From: CAYGZC01 sp964354225
Lineage (GTDB): Bacteria > Bacteroidota > Ignavibacteria > UBA10030 > SZUA-254
Direction of reading: 5' to 3'
Length of the DNA stretch: 43,356 bases
Assembly: GCA_964354225.1 (NCBI GenBank)
Contig: CAYGZC010000269.1
Coordinates: 1-43,356, forward strand
Shown one piece after another: positions 34,605 through 40,930 of this stretch. The translations under genes and the position numbers were made by a program. Numbering within the stretch: position 1 is the first letter of the stretch; the number at the start of each line of letters is the position of its first letter. Below the pieces are notes generated by a model. The model worked only from the letters and a program-made list of their open reading frames with translations. It had not been told where the DNA came from and did no database searches.

Positions 34605-35147
34605 TCAATCCTTTTTCTCTTTCAATATCTCTGTTGTAGACTCCACTAACTTTTGTGCTTCGTAGGATTGGATGTCTCGTATCGTGTTATGAATTCGCCT
34701 CATGGCACCGTCTATGCGATCAAGAAATCTAACTATTTCAGCATCCGTCTCGAAACGCCGCCGAATTTCCTGAGTTGTTACAGATATAACTGCTAGTGGA
34801 TTATTGACGTTGTCTTGCAGCAGCATCGTGATGTCATTGACGAAGGTACTATAAATTTGCTGTCGGTCCAAGGCACGCTCGATATTCCGGCGACTTTCTT
34901 CTTCCTTCTTGTATGCCTTCCTGATCTTTTGAACCTGTAACAGCGCTGCTGCCGCAAGCCAGAGAAAGAATAACGAATCGAACTCCATTACATAATCTAA
35001 AAATGTGCGATTTATATCCGAACGCCGGAAAAGATTAACAGATGCCAATAAATAGTAGAGGTATATAACCACAGCAGTTATAACGACAGGGTATTTTTCA
35101 ACAATTACTTGGAATTTGAACCAAATCTTCTTTATCAAATCATTCAT
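34605..35147 (-). CDS. Membrane-anchored histidine-kinase-like protein lacking the histidine
   Basis: I start it at ATG 35147 because GAGGA lies six bases upstream, giving 180 residues. Two hydrophobic segments (about residues 16-35 and 58-75) are followed by a coiled coil with KIRKAYKKEEESRRNIERAL. A helix with LLQDNVNNPLAVIS then matches the dimerisation/phosphoacceptor helix of kinases (HExxNPLxxI) except that the His is replaced by Asp (DNVNNPL). There is no ATPase domain. It could be a dimerisation or scaffold protein for a kinase, or a decayed kinase. It sits immediately downstream of the DUF971 gene on the same strand. Confidence 0.6.
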   Translation of the reverse strand: MNDLIKKIWFKFQVIVEKYPVVITAVVIYLYYLLASVNLFRRSDINRTFLDYVMEFDSLFFLWLAAAALLQVQKIRKAYKKEEESRRNIERALDRQQIYSTFVNDITMLLQDNVNNPLAVISVTTQEIRRRFETDAEIVRFLDRIDGAMRRIHNTIRDIQSYEAQKLVESTTEILKEKKD

Positions 35148-35160
35148 ATAAATCCTCAAT

Positions 35161-35508
35161 TTAAAAATTATACATTTTTTTACTTTTTTTCTGATCAGCA
35201 CACGTTTCACACTTACAATTCAACAGCAAATGCTCCCAGGTATAAATACCCGTATTATGACCATCACTCCATCGGCGCGGGATTGCATAAGAGCCAACCT
35301 GCTCGATTCCGATTAAGTCACAACGCTTTGGATTATTTTTCTGAGGCTTTGAGGGATAATGCTGTAGCAAAACAGTTTCTCCTTGATAAGTGGCATATGG
35401 ACAAATATTACGCAGATGATCAAAGCCATACCTGCTGTGATGTCCGCTATTCCGGACAATCGTTAAATCGTTTGGACTAGTTTTTTTAATACTCAATGGC
35501 TGCCGCAT
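35161..35508 (-). CDS. DUF971 family protein
   Basis: A 115-residue protein of the DUF971 (gamma-butyrobetaine hydroxylase N-terminal-like) family. Recognised motifs are VGSYAIPRRWSDGHNTGIYTWEHL and a C-terminal cysteine cluster CKCETC, which in the family is linked to zinc or Fe-S binding. Here the domain stands alone, as is frequent in bacteria beside Mrp-like or iron-sulfur genes. The start is ATG 35508, divergent from priA. Its end lies 13 bases before the next gene on the strand. Confidence 0.82.
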   Translation of the reverse strand: MRQPLSIKKTSPNDLTIVRNSGHHSRYGFDHLRNICPYATYQGETVLLQHYPSKPQKNNPKRCDLIGIEQVGSYAIPRRWSDGHNTGIYTWEHLLLNCKCETCADQKKSKKMYNF

Positions 35509-35687
35509 AGGTTTTGTTTTACTTTATGAAAACTTATATTAAACATAGAGAGAATACAAAATTGAGACGAGATATGCAAGAGATTACAATTAAAAATTTT
35601 TCTCTTAATCAAAATACTTGCTTCTCCGTTCTTTTTTCACGAAATTTTTCAAATACTGAAAAGATTATACCGACCCATAAATACAAA

Positions 35688-38270
35688 ATGACCGAGTTAT
35701 ATGTTGATATCGCTTTCCCTTTAGATGTTGATAAACTATTTACATACAGAGTGCCCGGCGAATTGCATGGTGTTGTTAAGCGAGGCATACGCGTTGCTGC
35801 CCCATTCGGAAAGCACACGGCAACCGGAATTATCGTAAACATAAAAAATACATCTTCAATAAAAGATCTTAAATCTATTTACGATGTCCTCGACCTTGAG
35901 CCGCTGATTTCCGATGATCTTTTAAATCTAACGAATTGGATAGCAGAATATTATTTCACACCGGTTGGCGGGGTGCTTAGAGCGGTCGTTATTCGTGGGG
36001 CGCTTAGGCAAAGTAAACGCCAAGTTTCGCTGAACACACTTCAAACTAACCCCACATCTGAAATACAAACACTTAGGCCCAAACATCTTGAAATAATAAA
36101 AATACTTCAAAAAAGAAAATCGATCAGCATTTCACAGCTTCAGAAATTAATTGGCTCAAAAAGTGTCTATGCTTTACTCGGCGGGCTCGCCGAGAAAGAA
36201 ATAATTTTAATTACGGAACAACCCGCAAAGTCAATCCTGAAAGTAAAGTTTGAGCCCATTATTGAGGTTGACAACTCTTCAAGAGAAAAATGGAAAGAAT
36301 GGTTGTTAAAATTAGAAAAAAGTGTATCTTCTAAACGCTTTACCATGCAGATTTCTGTTATCACCAAGCTCCTTCAACTAGAGCAAGGCACGAAATTCGT
36401 ATCCCTCAAAGAGTTTATAAAAAAAGTTGGTGTACCGCCATCAACAATAAAAACACTTGCCAACAAGCAGCTGATTAATATCGGTAAGAGAGAAATTTTA
36501 CGTACGCCAGAATATGATTTGTACGAATCATTATTAGGTACAACAAAAGTTACATTAAACTCAAACCAACAGCAAGCACTGGAAGCAATTATTGAGGCAA
36601 TTAATCAAAACAACTATCACACATTTCTTCTCTATGGTGTTACTGGAAGCGGTAAAACTCAGGTGTACATTGAAGCGATTAAAGAAGTACTGAATCGAGG
36701 TAAAACTGCGATTGTTCTTGTTCCCGAGATTTCACTCACACCACAAACTGTTCGACGATTCAAATTTTATTTTGGCAAACAGATCAGTGTTATGCACAGC
36801 CGCATGTCGCCAGGTGAGCGATACGATGCTTGGCGAATGGCACAAGAGGGAACGAGTGCAGTTGTTATTGGTCCTCGCTCGGCAATATTTGCACCACTGA
36901 AAAATCTCGGATTAATCGTTGTTGACGAAGAGCAGGAATCTTCCTACAAGCAATTTGATCAAGCACCGCGATATCATGCGCGCGACGTTGCAATCGTGCG
37001 TGCTTCTAATTGTAACGCAGTAGTTGTACTTGGCTCGGCAACACCATCACTCGAATCATACTCCAATTCAATGAGTGGAAAATACACATTGCTCGAATTA
37101 CCGAAAAGAGCGGATAATGCAAAACTCCCTGAAATTCAAATCATCGATATGACCCAAGAGCGTACAAAGAAGCTCGAAATACATAGGGAACAAAGGCGGG
37201 AAGAATATAAGAAAGACCCGGTTCAAGCCAAGCTTCAGAAACGCAAATTTGAGTTTAACTCAATTTCTGATATCCTGCGAGAAAAAATCGAAGACCGATT
37301 GAAGAAAAACGAAGGAATTATTCTCCTTCAAAACCGCAGAGGATTTTCTCCATTTATTGAGTGCCCTAATTGCGGGTATGTTGAAATTTGTGAAAACTGT
37401 AATATCTCTCTTACATATCATCTCGCGAAGGAACAACTCCGCTGCCACTACTGCGGTATTGTGAAACAGGTGCCTATCTTTTGCCCAAACTGCCAATCGC
37501 TTGATATACAGTATCGTGGATTTGGCACACAACGGGTGGAAGAGGAACTTGCGAAACTTTTCCCCGTGGCTAAGCTTCTGCGTATGGATTTAGATACAAC
37601 CACTGCCAAAGGTGCACACGATCAACTGTTAAGACAATTCTCTGAGGGAGGGGCAGATATTCTGCTTGGCACTCAAATGGTGGCAAAGGGTTTGGATTTC
37701 TCGCGTGTTACTCTCGTTGGAGTTATCTCCGCAGACATACAAATGCTCTTACCTGATTTCCGGTCGTCAGAGCGGACATTTCAACTGTTAACGCAGGTTG
37801 CCGGAAGGGCAGGACGAAGTGCACTTGCAGGTGAAGTTATCATCCAAACTTTTCAGCCGAGGCATCCAAGTTTGCAGCACGTTATAACGCATAATTTTAC
37901 AGGATTTTATAGCGAGGAAATAGTCGACAGACGGGAGCTTAACTATCCTCCATTCTCACGCTTGATCTTAATAGAGTTCAAGGGTAAGAATGGGAATGAA
38001 GTAATTGAACAGGCTCAGAATTTTAGAGGGTTGCTGAAAAAACAGAACCCTCATTTTCTTGTTCTAGGACCAGCGGCGGCAGCACTCGCCAGGCTCAAGG
38101 GCTTATTCCGGTGGCACATCATACTGAAAAGCCTGAAAGCAAAAGATCCTTCAGGTAAAATTGTCCACGGTGTGCTGCAAGAGGCTGTAGATGTATATAG
38201 AAAATCGCCAGGTGGGAAAAGTAAGTCGGTTAAAATAATTATCGATGTTGATCCGGTCGGGATGATGTAG
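35688..38270 (+). CDS. priA: Primosomal helicase PriA
   Basis: PriA restarts stalled forks by recognising branched DNA and loading the helicase. I start at ATG 35688 (MTELYVDIAFPLDVDKLFTY), where homologues begin; the open frame continues 58 codons upstream to 35514, in a poorly conserved low-complexity stretch that is probably the divergent promoter region. Motifs are Walker A GVTGSGKTQVY, DEEQ box VVDEEQESSYK, the double zinc cluster (CPNCGYVEICENC, then CHYCG and CPNCQ), and QVAGRAGRS. At about 860 residues it is near normal. No Shine-Dalgarno is seen at 35688. Confidence 0.95.
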   Translation: MTELYVDIAFPLDVDKLFTYRVPGELHGVVKRGIRVAAPFGKHTATGIIVNIKNTSSIKDLKSIYDVLDLEPLISDDLLNLTNWIAEYYFTPVGGVLRAVVIRGALRQSKRQVSLNTLQTNPTSEIQTLRPKHLEIIKILQKRKSISISQLQKLIGSKSVYALLGGLAEKEIILITEQPAKSILKVKFEPIIEVDNSSREKWKEWLLKLEKSVSSKRFTMQISVITKLLQLEQGTKFVSLKEFIKKVGVPPSTIKTLANKQLINIGKREILRTPEYDLYESLLGTTKVTLNSNQQQALEAIIEAINQNNYHTFLLYGVTGSGKTQVYIEAIKEVLNRGKTAIVLVPEISLTPQTVRRFKFYFGKQISVMHSRMSPGERYDAWRMAQEGTSAVVIGPRSAIFAPLKNLGLIVVDEEQESSYKQFDQAPRYHARDVAIVRASNCNAVVVLGSATPSLESYSNSMSGKYTLLELPKRADNAKLPEIQIIDMTQERTKKLEIHREQRREEYKKDPVQAKLQKRKFEFNSISDILREKIEDRLKKNEGIILLQNRRGFSPFIECPNCGYVEICENCNISLTYHLAKEQLRCHYCGIVKQVPIFCPNCQSLDIQYRGFGTQRVEEELAKLFPVAKLLRMDLDTTTAKGAHDQLLRQFSEGGADILLGTQMVAKGLDFSRVTLVGVISADIQMLLPDFRSSERTFQLLTQVAGRAGRSALAGEVIIQTFQPRHPSLQHVITHNFTGFYSEEIVDRRELNYPPFSRLILIEFKGKNGNEVIEQAQNFRGLLKKQNPHFLVLGPAAAALARLKGLFRWHIILKSLKAKDPSGKIVHGVLQEAVDVYRKSPGGKSKSVKIIIDVDPVGMM

Positions 38271-38296
38271 AGTAATAGCCATTGTTACCTACAAAA

Positions 38297-38328
38297 GAAA
38301 GTCCCGTTAAATCGCGGGACTTTCTCTC
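38297..38328. terminator. Bidirectional terminator between priA and the cold-shock gene
   Basis: The perfect 10-bp stem GAAAGTCCCG / CGGGACTTTC with loop TTAAATCG lies between convergent priA and the cold-shock gene. T-rich tails flank it on both strands, so it can end both transcripts. Confidence 0.85.
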
Positions 38329-38356
38329 AGTTGACATAATCGCAATTAGCGGATTT

Positions 38357-38560
38357 TTAAATACGGCTAATGTTGTATGCGCGTTTTCCTTTCTGTTCAG
38401 CTTTCTCTTCAAACTGAACTTTATCACCTTGAACCAGCACGTCTCGGAATCCGGTATTTTTCACATTACTTTTATGGAAAAAGATATCTTCTCCTTTTTC
38501 TGTTGTGATAAATCCAAATCCTTTTATTGGATTAAAAAATTTGACGGTACCTTGTACCAT
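38357..38560 (-). CDS. Cold-shock-domain protein
   Basis: A 67-residue OB-fold RNA chaperone of the CspA type. Its start ATG 38560 has GAGGAGA upstream. The product MVQGTVKFFNPIKGFGFITT carries RNP1 (KGFGFIT), and RNP2 is DIFFHKSNV. It is more diverged from the CspA consensus than the gene at 38651. The two cold-shock genes are tandem, each with its own terminator, so they are probably separately expressed. Confidence 0.9.
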   Translation of the reverse strand: MVQGTVKFFNPIKGFGFITTEKGEDIFFHKSNVKNTGFRDVLVQGDKVQFEEKAEQKGKRAYNISRI

Positions 38561-38594
38561 AATTATCTTCTCCTCTATTATTAAATTTGAAATA

Positions 38595-38632
38595 GAAAAA
38601 ACCCCAGTCGGCCATAGAACCAACTGGGGTTC
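38595..38632 (-). terminator. Intrinsic terminator between the two cold-shock genes
   Basis: On the minus strand AACCCCAGTTGG, loop TTCTATGG, CCGACTGGGGTT is followed by TTTTC. It ends the upstream cold-shock transcript. Confidence 0.85.
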
Positions 38633-38650
38633 AACATCCGGAGTTACAAA

Positions 38651-38851
38651 CTAAATTTTTTTAACATTTGCTGCCTGCAACCCCTTGGGTCCTTGTTCAA
38701 CGTCGAACTGAACTTTATCGCCTTTATTCAAAGCTTTAAAGCCGTCACCGGTTATTGCTTTGAAGTGGACGAAAACGTCCTCGCCGTTCGGACGTGAAAT
38801 AAACCCGAATCCTTTGGGTCCACTAAACCATTTCACGGTACCCTCTTCCAT
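38651..38851 (-). CDS. Cold-shock-domain protein
   Basis: A 66-residue CspA-family protein starting at ATG 38851 with GAAAGGATG just upstream. The product begins MEEGTVKWFSGPKGFGFISR and contains DVFVHFKAI, the complete RNP1 and RNP2 motifs, and ends QAANVKKI. It binds single-stranded RNA or DNA and would prevent mRNA folding. Confidence 0.93.
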   Translation of the reverse strand: MEEGTVKWFSGPKGFGFISRPNGEDVFVHFKAITGDGFKALNKGDKVQFDVEQGPKGLQAANVKKI

Positions 38852-38866
38852 TGAGCATCCTTTCAA

Positions 38867-39316
38867 GAAAGTGTGAATAAAATGTACCCGAAGCTCTGTT
38901 ATCCTTAAAAACTACAACCAGGGAATATATCAGAACTTTTTGGCTTTTAACGCATCAACCCCGCTGAGGATGTGCGAAACTACACCACAAACACTTACTC
39001 CACAAATATCATCAGACAGTGACACTTGGGCTTGCGATGATATACGTCGTGGAATGTTCAATGTAGGTTGAACCAGACACGGTGATTACATCTGCAGCTG
39101 TGGCGCAAAAGCTTGGCTACGCCATCCCGATTTAGTATAATATCGTAATCGGGACAAAAACGGTGTACTGTTACTTTACAATTCAAGATACTGAATTCCT
39201 TCGCGTAAGGCAAGAAGAATCTAAAAATTCCGTTGGATTAACAGCAGTACAGCGGAAAATTCTTGATTTTAAAGAAAAAATTCGTAATTTTGAGAGCAAC
39301 AGGCAGAAGGATTCCA
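38867..39316. other. 450 bases without a recognised gene
   Basis: I find no credible gene. Two hairpins, TGGCG/CGCCA around 39101-39125 and TCCCGATT / AATCGGGA at 39125-39154, are present but not followed by T-runs. It probably contains the cold-shock promoter and decayed DNA ahead of the Mut7-C relic. Confidence 0.45.
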
Positions 39317-39777
39317 ATGCAATTCGTTGCAGATAATATGATGGGAAAACCATCTCAGTGGCTTCACATTTTATAATACGATACAGTTTATGACCCACTT
39401 CTTTCACTGAAACAACTTGTAGCTATCTGCAATTTGAAGAATGCAATATTTTTGACTCGGCGGAAAATTCGGTCGGAAGATATACAACCCATGAATTATT
39501 TGTATGTTCGAGGAGAAAAAATTGACGCTAAATTGCAATTCGTAATAGAATATTTCAATCTTAATATTACAGATGGATTATTTACAAGATGTCTTAAATG
39601 TAACGAAGCAATGCAAGAGGTAGAGAAAATTGAAATTAGGGGAAAAATAGCAGAGCGATCATATAAAGGAGTTAAGTATTTATTGGATGTACCCGCTGTC
39701 ATAGAATTTTTTGGTATGGGGCACACCTGAAAAACACATCGAATAAATTACGCAAAACTATAAATTTCAAGGGTTAA
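39317..39777 (+). pseudogene. Decayed Mut7-C RNase-domain gene
   Basis: The frame from ATG 39317 reads MQFVADNMMGKPSQWLHIL, then a TAA at 39374-39376, then YDTVYDPLLSLKQLVAIC. This matches the Mut7-C pattern (KFIADxMLGKLAKWLRILGYDT) with the Gly replaced by the stop. Further on FTRCLKCNEAM keeps the first zinc pair. The second pair reads correctly (CTRCHRIFWYGAH) only in another frame from 39688, so a base is missing near 39687. That frame ends at 39777. Two lesions in one short gene argue for a pseudogene and not a single sequencing error. Confidence 0.8.
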
Positions 39778-39799
39778 AATATTATTAAGGAGAATAACC

Positions 39800-40285
39800 A
39801 TGGAACTTAATACTGTCTCAATCGAAAAACCGGCAGATATGAATTTCATTCTTGGTCAATCGCACTTCATAAAAACAGTTGAGGATATTTATGAAATAGT
39901 CGTTTCAACCAATCCGAGTATGAAATTTGGTTTAGCATTCTGCGAGTCTTCCGGCCCGGCACTTGTCAGGTATATCGGCAATGACCAGAAGCTTATTGAA
40001 ATCGCACAGAAAAATGCGATGAAGTTAGGATGTGGACATTCATTCATTCTTTTTATGGAAAGCGGATTTCCGGTCAACATACTCAACGCTATTAAGAACG
40101 TTCCTGAGGTATGCAATATTTATTGTGCAACCGCGAATCCCGTTGAAGTAATTGTTGCAGAGACTGAGCAAGGCAGGGGCATTCTTGGTGTGATTGATGG
40201 AATGAAGTCGAAAGGAATTGAAACGGATGCTGACATTAAGTATCGAAAAGAATTCCTTAGAAAAATTGGGTATAAGCTTAGCTAA
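39800..40285 (+). CDS. Adenosine-specific kinase-like protein (DUF355)
   Basis: A 161-residue protein of the DUF355 family, annotated from archaeal work as adenosine-specific kinase. Matches include the start ELNTVSIEKPADMNFILGQS and the motifs FGLAFCESSGPALVRYIGND, HSFILFMESGFPVNILNAIK and CATANPVEVIVAETEQGRGI. AAGGAGAATAACC precedes ATG 39800, a strong ribosome site. The function in bacteria is poorly known. No operon partner is obvious. Confidence 0.88.
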   Translation: MELNTVSIEKPADMNFILGQSHFIKTVEDIYEIVVSTNPSMKFGLAFCESSGPALVRYIGNDQKLIEIAQKNAMKLGCGHSFILFMESGFPVNILNAIKNVPEVCNIYCATANPVEVIVAETEQGRGILGVIDGMKSKGIETDADIKYRKEFLRKIGYKLS

Positions 40286-40429
40286 AAAAGAAAGCAAGGA
40301 GCTTATGGCTATTCGAATCTAACGAAAACTTCGCTCCCGATCACCAAGTCAGGTCCGGAGTAGAACGCTGACCCAACAGAAATGAAAGAACAAACAACAA
40401 AGAATGAATAACATTATGGGAATATTGAA

Positions 40430-40921
40430 ATGAAAATTCAAAATATATTTTGTTTTATCGTTATCTGCATCCTTTTTCTTGGGTGCCAGCCAAGCGAACA
40501 GCGCATTCGGGATATTCTCAAAGAGGAGCTTGCCTCGGCGATGAAGCGAACCGCGGTTACTGATGCCAACGTCATCGGGCCTTACAGTCCGGCGCAGAAG
40601 GTTGGAAACTTTCTTTTTGTTTCTGGTCAGATTGCGCTGAATCAACAAACGGGCGTAATAGAAAATAGGGATATTGAAACCGAAACGCGCCAAGTCCTCA
40701 ACAATTTGATGTTGATACTTCAAAAAGCGGGCTTTGATTCTTCTGATGTTGTTTCAACCACCGTTTACCTCAAAGACATTACTGATTATCCCAAAATGAA
40801 CAATATTTATGGAGGGTATTTCCAGGAAGGGAATTATCCTGTCCGCGTCACCGTTCAAGTTGCCGCCCTTCCGCGAGATGCTCACATTGAAATTTCAGCC
40901 ATTGCATATAAATCAAAATAA
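40430..40921 (+). CDS. RidA-family protein with lipoprotein signal
   Basis: The RidA/YjgF domain (about residues 44-160) contains GPYSPAQKVGNFLFVSGQI, the conserved Arg in PVRVTVQVAALP, and the Glu in HIEISAIA. Classical RidA enzymes hydrolyse reactive enamine/imine intermediates in the cytoplasm. This one starts with a signal peptide ending in FLGC (Cys19), a lipobox, and a 20-residue linker, so it should be membrane-anchored outside the cytoplasm. It precedes an exported M14 peptidase by nine bases, so the two probably form an operon. Its substrate is unknown. Confidence 0.9.
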   Translation: MKIQNIFCFIVICILFLGCQPSEQRIRDILKEELASAMKRTAVTDANVIGPYSPAQKVGNFLFVSGQIALNQQTGVIENRDIETETRQVLNNLMLILQKAGFDSSDVVSTTVYLKDITDYPKMNNIYGGYFQEGNYPVRVTVQVAALPRDAHIEISAIAYKSK

Positions 40922-40930
40922 GGAAACCAC

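Noticed and set aside
35514..35687. 58-codon N-terminal extension of priA
   Set aside because: The residues have no resemblance to PriA, and the stretch sits in the divergent promoter gap; homologues start at MTELYVDIA.
39125..39154. TCCCGATT / AATCGGGA hairpin as terminator
   Set aside because: It is not followed by a T-run on either strand.
39193..39340. Plus-strand frame with a LexA-like look (LTAVQRKILDF)
   Set aside because: The similarity covers only about a dozen residues, there is no start, and the rest does not follow LexA.
39183..39407. 74-codon minus-strand frame
   Set aside because: It overlaps the Mut7-C relic, has no motif and no ribosome site.
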